A DNA stretch of 61,611 nt, from the NCBI GenBank assembly GCA_945875545.1, contig CAMCKZ010000006.1, positions 1 to 61,611 on the forward strand. The letters run 5' to 3'. The notes under the pieces are model-generated. The model was not told where the DNA came from and did no database searches. It saw only the letters and a program-made list of their open reading frames with translations. The translations under genes were made by a program, and so were the position numbers. This DNA is from Polyangium aurulentum (lineage in GTDB: Bacteria; Myxococcota_A; Polyangia; Polyangiales; Polyangiaceae). How positions within the stretch are numbered: position 1 is the first letter of the stretch; every line of letters starts with the position of its first letter. Shown one piece after another: positions 17,075 to 26,097 of the stretch.

Positions 17075-19453
17075 TTAAAGGAGCCCACTGTGGCGGGCGA
17101 GGTTGACAATGCCAGAGGGGTCGAGGATCAGACCCACGCGGCCATCTCCAAGGATTGCGCCCCCGGAGACGCCTTCTACGCGGCCAAGCCCTGCGCCCAG
17201 AGCCTTGGCGACCACTTGGCGTTGGCCGAGCAGTTCATCGACGAGAAGCCCGCAGCGCTGAGCGCCATCGGTCACGATCACAATGAGGGCGTCGGTAGGA
17301 TTTTCTACGGCACCATGGATATCGAAGAGCCGGTGCAGCCTAAAAATGGGGATGAGCGCCCCGCGCAAAATAAGCATTTCGCCGCGACCAGAAACTGTTG
17401 ACAACTGGCGCTGCTCAGGCCGCAGACTCATGTTGATGCTGACGGTCGGTACAATATACCGCTCTTTGCCGACCCGCACCAGCATGCCATCGGTGACGGC
17501 CAGCGTGAGGGGAAGGTAGATCGAAAAGATCGTTCCAGCGCCCAGCTGCGACGTGATCTCGATGCGGCCCTTCAGCGCCTCGATATTTCGCCTCACGACA
17601 TCCATACCGACGCCGCGACCGCTGACGTCTGTGACGGCCTCTTTGGTCGAGAAACCGGCTTCGAAAATGATGTTATAGACTTCGCTGTCGCTGAGAACCT
17701 TGTTCGGATCGACCAAGCCCTTTTCCGCGGCGCGACTGAAAATGCGCTCGCGATCGAGCCCGCCGCCGTCGTCGGTAAGTTGGACGATGACGTTTCCGCC
17801 CGCGTGAAAGGCTGCGAGCGTGACGCGGCCCGCGCGACTCTTGCCGTTCTTCTCGCGAACCTCGGGAACTTCGATGCCGTGGTCGACGGAGTTACGAACC
17901 ATGTGCACCAGCGGATCGCTGATGAGGTTCGCCATGTTTCGGTCGATTTCGGTGTCTTCGCCGTCGGTCACGAAGTCGACGATTTTGCCGCACTTGCGGG
18001 CTACGTCGCGGACGACGCGCTGCATGTTCTGGAATGTGGACTTCAGCGGCACCATGCGGAGCGACATGCTGAGGTCTTGAAGCTCGCGAACAATTTTACC
18101 GCTGTGCGTAACCTTGCGCACGAGGTCGTGGTTGGCCCCGTGGATCAGGTGGTCGTCTTGGGCGACCATAGAGTGCGCGATGACCAATTCACCGACGAGG
18201 TCGATGAGGCGGTCAAGGCGGTCTGTGCGAACGCGGATGCTGGATTCGACGGCGCTCTCGGCCGGCTTGCGCTGCTCGGGACGCTTTTTGGGTTCGCCGG
18301 CCTCGGCGGGTTGAGCGGGTTCGGCGGCCGCCGCAGGAACGGGCGCTGGAACTGGCGCGGCCACCACAATGTGCCCAGAGGCGGTCTTGGCGGCGGGTGC
18401 AGCCGCGGGCGCGGCTGCAACAGGTGCCGGGGGCCCAGCAACGGGCCTCGCGGCCTGCACCGGCGCGACGGCGGCGGGGGCTGCTGCCCTTGGGGCCGCC
18501 GCGGGTGCAGCGACGGGGGCCGCTGCCTTCGGTGGCGGCGGCGGCGGCGAACTGATCACCGGAATAGGCTCGGTGGGGGCCAGCGCCCCACCGTGCTTGG
18601 CCGCGGCTTCGGGATTCGTGAGCTCGTGGAGGAGGTCGTCGTAGCCTTCAGGAATAATCGGCGACCCGCCGTTCAAGGCCTCTTGGACCTTGTCCATGCA
18701 GGCCTTGATCATATCGACGGAGCGCAACGAGAGGTTCGCCGAGGTGCCGGTGAACTTTGCAGACCCGTCGCGGACGGGACTCAACAAAGATTCGGCCTGG
18801 TGCGCGAGCAACGAAATGGCCGTTAGCTCGAGCATCGCACCCACACCCTTGATGGTGTGGAATGCACGGAAAACGGTATCGATCGACTCTTTGTCGTAGG
18901 GGTCGTTTTCGAGGGCCAGGAGCGCACCTTCGGCGCTCGCGATGTAGTCGAGGCACTCGGTGACGAACTCGCCGAGGACGGTGGTGTCGACGTCGGGCGG
19001 GCATAGCACCACACCCGCGGAATACTTGCGGCGCTCGGCACCGGCCTCAGTGGGTTCTGCGTGGACCGGTGGTGGCGGCGCGACTGGACCTGCGGCAACC
19101 GCGGCGATTTCGCCGTCGCTCATTTCGCTTGGCCGAGGCAGGCCTGGCCCGTGATCGCTCGGGCGCTGAATAGAACTCGCGGCCGTCACCAAGCGGCACG
19201 CGGACGCCAAAGCCGGCGCGGCGTCTTCGATGGGGGCGTCTATGGTGACCGCAATTTTCTTAGCGGCCTCACGAAGCAGTTTTCGGATGGCCGGATTGCC
19301 GACAGCGGGGTCGTCGGCGAGCCCCTCGAGGCGGCCCCGTATGGCCGCAAGGTCGTTGATGTCGTTCGGCTCAAGCTGAACGAGGAGCGCCGCGATGTCG
19401 TCGAGCGTCAAGCTCTCCGTCGTCGGTCCGCCTTTCCCTTCGTTCTCCGTCAT
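17075..19453 (-). CDS. cheA: Chemotaxis histidine kinase CheA
   Basis: 792 residues. It autophosphorylates and passes phosphate to CheY, CheB and possibly the hybrid-kinase receivers. It has an atypical ~140-residue N-terminal region, then the Hpt domain with 'AFHTIKGVGAM' (H199). A long Ala/Pro-rich linker (~295-400) takes the place of a recognisable P2 CheY-binding domain. The dimerisation region is 'RLDRLIDLVGELVIAHSM'. The ATPase has 'MVRNSVDHGIE', 'DDGGGLDRERI' and 'GRGVGMDVV', and a CheW-like regulatory domain is at the end. It is the first gene of the operon. The P2 assignment is by absence of recognisable sequence only. Confidence 0.95.
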   Translation of the reverse strand: MTENEGKGGPTTESLTLDDIAALLVQLEPNDINDLAAIRGRLEGLADDPAVGNPAIRKLLREAAKKIAVTIDAPIEDAAPALASACRLVTAASSIQRPSDHGPGLPRPSEMSDGEIAAVAAGPVAPPPPVHAEPTEAGAERRKYSAGVVLCPPDVDTTVLGEFVTECLDYIASAEGALLALENDPYDKESIDTVFRAFHTIKGVGAMLELTAISLLAHQAESLLSPVRDGSAKFTGTSANLSLRSVDMIKACMDKVQEALNGGSPIIPEGYDDLLHELTNPEAAAKHGGALAPTEPIPVISSPPPPPPKAAAPVAAPAAAPRAAAPAAVAPVQAARPVAGPPAPVAAAPAAAPAAKTASGHIVVAAPVPAPVPAAAAEPAQPAEAGEPKKRPEQRKPAESAVESSIRVRTDRLDRLIDLVGELVIAHSMVAQDDHLIHGANHDLVRKVTHSGKIVRELQDLSMSLRMVPLKSTFQNMQRVVRDVARKCGKIVDFVTDGEDTEIDRNMANLISDPLVHMVRNSVDHGIEVPEVREKNGKSRAGRVTLAAFHAGGNVIVQLTDDGGGLDRERIFSRAAEKGLVDPNKVLSDSEVYNIIFEAGFSTKEAVTDVSGRGVGMDVVRRNIEALKGRIEITSQLGAGTIFSIYLPLTLAVTDGMLVRVGKERYIVPTVSINMSLRPEQRQLSTVSGRGEMLILRGALIPIFRLHRLFDIHGAVENPTDALIVIVTDGAQRCGLLVDELLGQRQVVAKALGAGLGRVEGVSGGAILGDGRVGLILDPSGIVNLARHSGLL

Positions 19454-20138
19454 AGTCTCCCTCGGTACACCTCCGCGTTAGGAGGCGATGTGAGCGTCGT
19501 GACGCCCATGCAAGTTGCACCAAAAGAACTACGACCATTCGAGGCGTTCGGTGAAGGGCTTCGTTCGTTTCTTACCTCAAACACGGCGAATTCCAGGAGA
19601 AAATCTATTCGAGTGCCAAAACGGAGGGGCACCGCATTTGGACGCTTGACGTCCTGACGCAGACCCTCCGCGTGTCTGTCGCGCGCCGTTTCGCTTGTGG
19701 CTTGCGGTCAGCGTTTCGCGCTGAATGCCACTCATTTTTGCGAGCCCTGTGGCCAGAAGCCATCGGAGAAATAGCCTGCAAAACACCATGAAAAGATCAT
19801 TTTCCGCTCCCCTTTTGCAACCCCCATCGGCGCGCCCGCACTGCGGCTCTCGCCGTCCGCGCTGCACGTTTTTTCCTGCCCGCGGCCACCGACCCGTACC
19901 GTCATTTCTGGCGTAGGCGTCCGCGGCGGCGTGGGCTCGATTTTTCGCGTGGCCTCGGGAGCGCGTTTTCGCGGGGGCAGGCTGCGTGGGCGTTTTTTTT
20001 GCATCCGAGGGCCCGGCGATTGACAGCTTCTTCGAAAAGTTATTCGCGTCCGGATTGTTCGAGAAATTCGTCTGCGCCTAACGACCACGGCGTTTTGGGC
20101 ATGCTACGGGTTCCGCCAAATCGGCTCGCTGAGGATCC
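19454..20138. other. 685-bp region without a recognisable gene
   Basis: The region lies between divergent cheA and the Big_2 lipoprotein gene. Open frames here (up to 118 codons) are Arg/Pro/Ser-rich, lack codon-position bias and look random. The region probably holds promoters for both flanking genes; I cannot place -35/-10 boxes with confidence. A GC-rich segment with T runs (19860-20000) is visible but forms no clear terminator. Confidence 0.6.
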
Positions 20139-23100
20139 ATGCCTAAGTATTTTCGCTTCACGAACTTTCGTTTTTTTGCCCTTACGGCTCTCCTTGCGTT
20201 CCTGCCCTTTGTGAGCGGTTGTGGCCGCTCGGAATTGGAAGGTCCGGCCTACGCCCTTGACGCGGGTGGCGATGCGGCCCGCGATGCGCAATCCGATGCT
20301 GCGATCATTCCCTCGGGCACGCTGCTGGGCCTTGACGCGTCCCCGTCGCCCGTCGTGATTGCGGTTGGCGAAACGCTCCAGCTCGTCCTCACCGCACGTT
20401 TTGACACCGGTGCCGAACTCGATATCGCCGATCGCGCGACGTGGGTGAGCGGCGACCCGTTGGTGGCGAGTGCGGCTGCGGGTAAAGTCTCGGGCCTTGC
20501 GCCTGGGCGGCTCATCGTCGACGCCACATGGGGCGGAATCACCGTCCGCATACCCGTGGAAATTCGCGCAGAAAAAGCTATCAGGCTCGACGTGAGCCCG
20601 GCTGTCGTCAGCATCGGTGTTCGCACGGCGGCGAGCCTGCAGGCCTTGGCAGTCTTCGCCAATGGAGCGGTCACCGATGTGTCGTCGAGTGCCATCTGGT
20701 CGAGTGAGTTTTCGGCGATTGCGACCGTTGATCCCACGGGGCAAATCCTCGGCGTTGCGGCGGGCGCAACGGCTGTTCGAGCAACTTTCGATGGGTTGAC
20801 GGGCACCGCGTCCGTCAAGGTCACCGGCGCATCGGTCACGGCCCTGCGCGTCGATCCCGCGGTGCTTTCCCTCGCTACCGGAGCCCTCGGCAGCTTCACC
20901 GCCACCGCCTTTTACGCCGACGGCACACAGGCCGATGCCACGGGCCAATCCGTGTGGTCTACAACGACCGCCGGCGTCGCCGTGGCCACGGTACCGGGTT
21001 CTTTTTCCGCAACCGCCCCGGGCACCACAGACATCGTCGCAACGTTTACCGGCGTGACCGGTAAGGCGATGCTCACCGTCATCGCCCCTGCCACCGTGGC
21101 GAGTGTGGTCGTGACCCCCTTCGCCGCGTCGCTCACGATTGGTGCCACGCGAGTCTTCACGGCCACCGCTACGCTGACCGATGGTTCGACCACCGATGTC
21201 ACCGCGTCGGCCGTGTGGACGACCGATGCGGCAACCGTTGTCACCGTCTCGAGCGGCGGCACGGGTGCGGGCACGGCCCAGGCTATTGGCGCGGGACAGG
21301 CCGTCGTCACCGCCACATTTGGCGGAAAATCCGGGACCGCGAACATCACAATCCCTGCGATTCCAGCGACTCTAACGAAATTGACCATCACCCCATCGCC
21401 GGTAACATTGGCTTTCGGGGCGTCCGCGCAGCTGTCTGTGATTGGCACATACAGCAACGCGTCGACGCAAGACCTAACCGCATCCGCTGTATGGGTATCG
21501 AGTGCATTTAGTACAGCCGCGGTAAGCCAAGGGCTTGTCTCGGGCGTAGCATCGGGAACAGCCAACGTCACAGCGACTGTCGGTGCCGTGTCGGCCACCG
21601 TTTTGGTCACCGTGACAGCAGCCCCACTTCGCGCTCTCGTCATCACGCCCGCAGCGATCACGCTCGACGTAGGCGCTACGACCAACGCGCGGGCGCTGGG
21701 CACTTTCGCTGACGGCTCTTCGAGCGACGTCACCGAGCAGTGCGCGTGGCTCGGAGCAGCCCCGGCCATCGCGGGGGTGAGCGCCACGAGCGGCACGCGA
21801 GGCCTCGTCAACGGCGCCGCCGCTGGCACCACGACGATCACCGCGTCGCTCCAGGGAATCCAGGCAACGGCCAGCGTTACCGTGCGCACGCCCGTCACGT
21901 ACGTGCTCCAAATACTCCCGTCCACCGCAAGCATTCGGGTCGGATCGACGCAGGCGTTTACCGCAACAAGGGTTGGCTCAGACGGCTCCTCTGTCGACGT
22001 CACGGCCACGGCTACTTGGGTCTCCTCGAGTCTCACAGTGGCATCGATGGCCGCCGCCGTAGCCGCCGGTGTCAGCGACGGAACAACCACTATTTCCGCT
22101 ACCGCAGCCGGTCTCACGGGCTCCGCAACGCTCGTCGTGACGCCCGCCGCACCGACGCCAACGGAGCTTCGCGTGTCGCCGCCCACGACCACAATCGCCG
22201 TCGGCGCGACGAGCAATTTGGTGGCAACACTTGTGTTCAGCGACGGGTCCGCCCAAGACGTCACAAGCAGCGCCACGTGGGTTTCTGCTGCCAGCGCGAC
22301 GGCTTCCGTGAGCGCCGGAACCGTCGTCGGCCAGTCCCCGGGCACGGTCCTTGTGACGGCCACCGCGAGCGGGTTTAGCGCGTCGGCCAGCGTCACGGTG
22401 TCCGCGATTCCGGCGGGTCTGCTTCGCCTGGAGCTGTCGCCCGCAAACGGAACGCTGAGCGTCGGTGCGTCGCAAACGATCGTCGTCACCGCTGTCTTCT
22501 CCGATGGCACCAGGCAAGACGTGAGCGCGCTTGCCACGGCTACGTCCAACGCCCCGAACGTCGCCGCGGTCACCGCCGGTCCGACCGTTCGCGGTGTCGC
22601 ACCCGGCAGCGCGACGATAAGTGTATCTTACACGGGTCTCACGGCGAGCGGCACCTGGACCGTCACGTCGCCAACGCCGACAATTACGTCAATCACGGTG
22701 ACGCTCACGCCGTCCACGATCGGCATCGGTGCCACCGCCACTGCGACGGCCACGGCGCGTTACAGCAATGGCGCGACGCAAAACATCACGCGCCTCGCCA
22801 CGTGGACCTCATCTGCCACAGCGGTCGCCACGGTCACGGCGGGAACCACGGTCACCGCCCGCGGGGTTGCCCCGGGAACGGCCTCCATCACCGCAACGTT
22901 CAACGGCGTCGCGGGCTCCGCAACCCTGACAGTGAGCCCGCTCACGCTCACCAATCTGCTCATTCTTCCCGTCTCCGCGACGATGGGCGTTGGCGACACC
23001 CGTGCGTTCACCGCGCAGGCTGTTTACAGCAACAATACCACCATCGACGTGACCACGCAGGCGACCTGGGCGAGCAGCAACGGGGGTGTGGCGACCGCCT

Positions 23101-23495
23101 CCGACGCCGCTGGATCGAAGGGACTCGTGACCGCCATCGGGACGGGCACCGCGACCATTTCCGTCACCTTCGGGGGCCGCACGGCAACGGCCACAGTCTC
23201 CATCGCGCGCATGACCGGCATCGTTATTCGCATCACGAATCTCGCGCCGATTCCGTTCATTCCGCCGCTCACCGTGGGGCAAAGCGCTCGGTTTTACGCG
23301 ATGGCAAGTTTCTCGAACGGAACGACGCAAGATGTCACCATGCTGGCCACATGGACTTCCTCCAATCCGTCGATCCTTTTCGTGAACGATAGTGGTACAG
23401 TCAAGGGCGAGGTCACGGCTATTTCGCGTGGAACCGCTACCGTTCGGGCCGCATACGTTGGCTTCACCGCTCAACAAAACGTAACCGTTCGCTAA
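20139..23495 (+). CDS. Lipoprotein with twelve Big_2 (bacterial Ig-like) repeats
   Basis: 1118 residues. The ATG at 20139 has GAGGATCC just upstream. The signal peptide ends in lipobox V-S-G-C (Cys at residue 28). After a short linker, about twelve tandem ~85-92-residue modules run to the last residue. Each follows the pattern 'L-x-V/I-x-P ... I-x-x-G-x-x-x-x-x-A-x-x-x-F/Y-S-D/N-G-x-x-x-D-V-T ... W-x-S ... G-x-A/G-x-I-x-A-x', typical of Big_2 (group 2 Ig-like) domains found in intimin/invasin-type and myxobacterial surface proteins. No catalytic domain follows. The role is probably an extended, anchored surface or adhesive rod. The gene is monocistronic or leads into the HDOD gene 33 bases on. 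Confidence 0.88.
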   Translation: MPKYFRFTNFRFFALTALLAFLPFVSGCGRSELEGPAYALDAGGDAARDAQSDAAIIPSGTLLGLDASPSPVVIAVGETLQLVLTARFDTGAELDIADRATWVSGDPLVASAAAGKVSGLAPGRLIVDATWGGITVRIPVEIRAEKAIRLDVSPAVVSIGVRTAASLQALAVFANGAVTDVSSSAIWSSEFSAIATVDPTGQILGVAAGATAVRATFDGLTGTASVKVTGASVTALRVDPAVLSLATGALGSFTATAFYADGTQADATGQSVWSTTTAGVAVATVPGSFSATAPGTTDIVATFTGVTGKAMLTVIAPATVASVVVTPFAASLTIGATRVFTATATLTDGSTTDVTASAVWTTDAATVVTVSSGGTGAGTAQAIGAGQAVVTATFGGKSGTANITIPAIPATLTKLTITPSPVTLAFGASAQLSVIGTYSNASTQDLTASAVWVSSAFSTAAVSQGLVSGVASGTANVTATVGAVSATVLVTVTAAPLRALVITPAAITLDVGATTNARALGTFADGSSSDVTEQCAWLGAAPAIAGVSATSGTRGLVNGAAAGTTTITASLQGIQATASVTVRTPVTYVLQILPSTASIRVGSTQAFTATRVGSDGSSVDVTATATWVSSSLTVASMAAAVAAGVSDGTTTISATAAGLTGSATLVVTPAAPTPTELRVSPPTTTIAVGATSNLVATLVFSDGSAQDVTSSATWVSAASATASVSAGTVVGQSPGTVLVTATASGFSASASVTVSAIPAGLLRLELSPANGTLSVGASQTIVVTAVFSDGTRQDVSALATATSNAPNVAAVTAGPTVRGVAPGSATISVSYTGLTASGTWTVTSPTPTITSITVTLTPSTIGIGATATATATARYSNGATQNITRLATWTSSATAVATVTAGTTVTARGVAPGTASITATFNGVAGSATLTVSPLTLTNLLILPVSATMGVGDTRAFTAQAVYSNNTTIDVTTQATWASSNGGVATASDAAGSKGLVTAIGTGTATISVTFGGRTATATVSIARMTGIVIRITNLAPIPFIPPLTVGQSARFYAMASFSNGTTQDVTMLATWTSSNPSILFVNDSGTVKGEVTAISRGTATVRAAYVGFTAQQNVTVR

Positions 23496-23528
23496 GCGCG
23501 ACACGCCGATGCCGTTCAACGGCAGCAT

Positions 23529-24950
23529 ATGAGCTTCACGATAGACGAAGACCTTTGGTTCGGCGGACGCGGCGACAGCAATGCGCCGGCCAACGCCGCC
23601 GAAAGCCTGGCCGCCCTTTCCGCGCGGGTACATGGGGTTCGCCCGTTCTCGATTGCGGCGCAAAGACTCCTCGACGTCACGGCGGACGAATCCGCCACGC
23701 CGCACGAGGTGTCGCAGATCGTGGAAGCAGACCCGGCCCTCGCCGCGCGCGTTCTTCGCCTCGTCAATTCATCTGCCTACGGGTTGCGGGTACCGTGCCG
23801 GAGCATTGGCCACGCGGTGGCACTGCTGGGGCTTAAGAAGCTCGGAGAACTCGCCGCCGCAAGTGCCGTCGTCGATCTTTTCGACGACCCCCTCGACTCC
23901 GCGGGCGATATCGTTTTGCGCCACGGAGCCGCCGTGGGGGCCATTGCGAGGCACCTCGCACCGTCGGTGAACTTGTCGTCCGAAGAGATGTTTATCGCTG
24001 GTCTTTTGCACGATATCGGCAAGCTGATGATGCTTCAAAGCGAAGAAGACGGTTACGCCGATCTGCTCGCGGAACGGGGCGGCCAATTTGATGCCATGCA
24101 CGCCCAAGAACAGACCGCCTACGGATTTGATCATGCGGTGCTTGGCGGTTACGTGCTGCGCCAGTGGCGCATTCCCGAGCCGCTGCCTCGGGTTGTGGCG
24201 TGGCACCACGCGCCCACGAAAGCGTACGAGGTCGGAGGCCGCGTCGGTGCCATGATCCACCTTCTTCGCCTCTCGGATCGGTTGGCCTATGAACTCGCTT
24301 CCGCCAAGCCCTGCACGCCTGAACTGCTCAACGAACTAGGCCGCGGGGAGTCCGCGTCGTACCTTGGTATCTCCTCGAATTTACTTGAGTTTTCGTGGCC
24401 AAAGCTCGCCAGACTTGCGCTCGAATCGAGCCTCGTTCTTCGAGACCCCGAGGCCATTCCCGCGAGCACGATTGGCGTCGTTCAGATGGGCGACGAACCG
24501 GTCATGTCGGTGGGCGATCGCATGCTTCTCACGAGCCCTGTGAGCATCGCGTTTTCGGCCTCGCGCCACGACGCCATCACGCTCGGGTGCGTTGTGTGCT
24601 CCGAGTCAAGTTCCGGCGCGGCGTGCCCTCGCTGCCGCGGCCCCGTGTGCGCAACCCACGTGGTGAGCGAGTTGCCGTGGTGCGACGAGTGCGAGCGCGA
24701 ATACCAAACCATCGCGCCTCCCCAGGGGCTGCGCGCACCGCTCTTTCGCGCGGCTTCGGGCGCACTTTCCCTCGGCGTCATTGGGGTCGTGATGCAGCCA
24801 TGGGTACGCGTCGAGTTGCTTGAACGCTTGGCCATACTTTCGTTCGGAATCGCCCTCCTCGCGTTTGGGGCTCACGCCTACTTTGGCTTCGCAACGCGGT
24901 CGCAGTTTCTTAGCGATGCACCACCGGAGCCTCGCGTTCCCAAGGAGTAA
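23529..24950 (+). CDS. HDOD domain protein with C-terminal zinc finger and membrane segments
   Basis: 473 residues. Residues ~25-230 are an HDOD domain ('ALAARVLRLVNSSAYG', 'HAVALLGLKKL', 'AGLLHDIGKLMM', 'AWHHAP'), the HD-related output domain often found near c-di-GMP, motility and chemosensory genes. Near residues 356-395 is a cross-brace zinc-binding pattern C-x2-C-x8-C-x2-C-x4-C-x2-H-x7-C-x2-C ('CVVC', 'CPRC', 'VCATH', 'WCDEC'). Two hydrophobic segments follow near the C-terminus, probably membrane-spanning. It is followed by a PilT-like gene only three bases away, so a link to type IV pilus control is inferred. Confidence 0.82.
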   Translation: MSFTIDEDLWFGGRGDSNAPANAAESLAALSARVHGVRPFSIAAQRLLDVTADESATPHEVSQIVEADPALAARVLRLVNSSAYGLRVPCRSIGHAVALLGLKKLGELAAASAVVDLFDDPLDSAGDIVLRHGAAVGAIARHLAPSVNLSSEEMFIAGLLHDIGKLMMLQSEEDGYADLLAERGGQFDAMHAQEQTAYGFDHAVLGGYVLRQWRIPEPLPRVVAWHHAPTKAYEVGGRVGAMIHLLRLSDRLAYELASAKPCTPELLNELGRGESASYLGISSNLLEFSWPKLARLALESSLVLRDPEAIPASTIGVVQMGDEPVMSVGDRMLLTSPVSIAFSASRHDAITLGCVVCSESSSGAACPRCRGPVCATHVVSELPWCDECEREYQTIAPPQGLRAPLFRAASGALSLGVIGVVMQPWVRVELLERLAILSFGIALLAFGAHAYFGFATRSQFLSDAPPEPRVPKE

Positions 24951-24953
24951 CCG

Positions 24954-26036
24954 ATGGCTCTCGACGTCGAACAGCTGCACGAGCTTCTGCGATTCGCGCT
25001 GCACTACGGGGCGAGCGATCTTCACCTTCGAGCGGGCGATGCTCCCGCGTTGCGCGTGAGCCAAGATTTGGCGACGCTGAAGCTCGAAAAACTTTCACCC
25101 GCTGACACCGCCGACGTCGCGCGGATCATCCTGGCGTCGCACGGTCGCGCGTTTGAGCCCGCAGCGATTCGCGAGGTCGATGTGGGCTACGGGGTTCCCG
25201 GACTCGCGCGTTTTCGTGCCCATATTTACCGGCAACGCGGAAGCATCGCCCTCGTTCTTCGCGTGGTTCCTACCACGATTCCCACGTTTGAAGCCCTGGG
25301 CCTGCCCGCCATTCTTGGGCGCGTAGCCGAGTTGCCGCGGGGACTCATTTTGGTCACCGGCGCGACGGGTTCCGGCAAGACCACCACCCTCGCCGCGATG
25401 ATCGATCACCTGAATCGGTCGCAGCGAATGCACATCGTCACGATTGAAGACCCCATCGAGTTCCTCCATCGAAACGTGCATTGTGCAATCTCTCAGCGCG
25501 AGGTTGGCAGCGACACCGAGAGCCTCCAGACTGCACTGCGCGCGGTTCTTCGCGAAGACCCGGACGTCATCCTGGTGGGCGAATTGCGCGACTACGACTC
25601 CGTGGATACGGCGCTAAAAGCAGCCGAAACGGGGCACACTGTTTTGGCGACACTGCACACGCCCGATGCGATAAAATCGCTGCACCGGCTCGTGGCACTG
25701 TTTCCCGCCGAGGAGCAAGAGACCGCTCGGCGGCGCGTGAACGAGGCCATTGAAGCGATTGTGTCGCAGAGACTCGTGCCGCGCGTTGACAAGGCGGGCC
25801 GGGTGGCTGCCCTCGAGATTCTCTTCGCGACGCCTGCCATTCGCGAGGCCCTCCGCGACCCTCAAGGTCTCACGCGGGTGCGCGATTTGATGGAGCGCGG
25901 GCGCGACCAGTGGGGCACGCAGAGCTTCGACCAGCACCTGCTCGAGCTGTTGCAAGCGGGCCTGATTTCCCGCGAAGACGCTATCAAGAACGCCACAAGC
26001 CCATCGGACCTGGAGCGGGTTCTGCTGCTAGCCTAA
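24954..26036 (+). CDS. PilT/PilU-type twitching motility ATPase
   Basis: 360 residues. It is a hexameric secretion-type ATPase that powers pilus retraction. The start has AAGGAG upstream. The N-terminal PAS-like domain has 'ASDLHLRAGDAPALR'. The Walker A is 'GATGSGKTT' (136-144), the Asp box includes 'TIEDPIEFLH', the Walker B region is 'DVILVGELRDYDSV', and the His box is 'TGHTVLATLHT'. PilT's usual 'AIRNLI(R)E' motif is not clear near the C-terminus, so it may be a PilT paralogue or PilU-like protein. It is translationally close to the HDOD gene. Confidence 0.88.
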   Translation: MALDVEQLHELLRFALHYGASDLHLRAGDAPALRVSQDLATLKLEKLSPADTADVARIILASHGRAFEPAAIREVDVGYGVPGLARFRAHIYRQRGSIALVLRVVPTTIPTFEALGLPAILGRVAELPRGLILVTGATGSGKTTTLAAMIDHLNRSQRMHIVTIEDPIEFLHRNVHCAISQREVGSDTESLQTALRAVLREDPDVILVGELRDYDSVDTALKAAETGHTVLATLHTPDAIKSLHRLVALFPAEEQETARRRVNEAIEAIVSQRLVPRVDKAGRVAALEILFATPAIREALRDPQGLTRVRDLMERGRDQWGTQSFDQHLLELLQAGLISREDAIKNATSPSDLERVLLLA

Positions 26037-26097
26037 TCGCGAAAAAGAGCCGGGCTTCGGGCTTTCGGTCCGCGCAATTCGCGGTAGCTTCGCGTCC

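Noticed and set aside
19732-20088. 118-codon minus-strand frame in the cheA/Big_2 gap
   Set aside because: Very Arg/Pro/Lys-rich, no codon-position bias, no recognisable motif, no ribosome site.
20912-22573. 553-codon open frame on the minus strand
   Set aside because: It is antisense to the Big_2 repeat gene. Its Val/Ala/Thr-rich sequence mirrors the repeats and there is no family motif.
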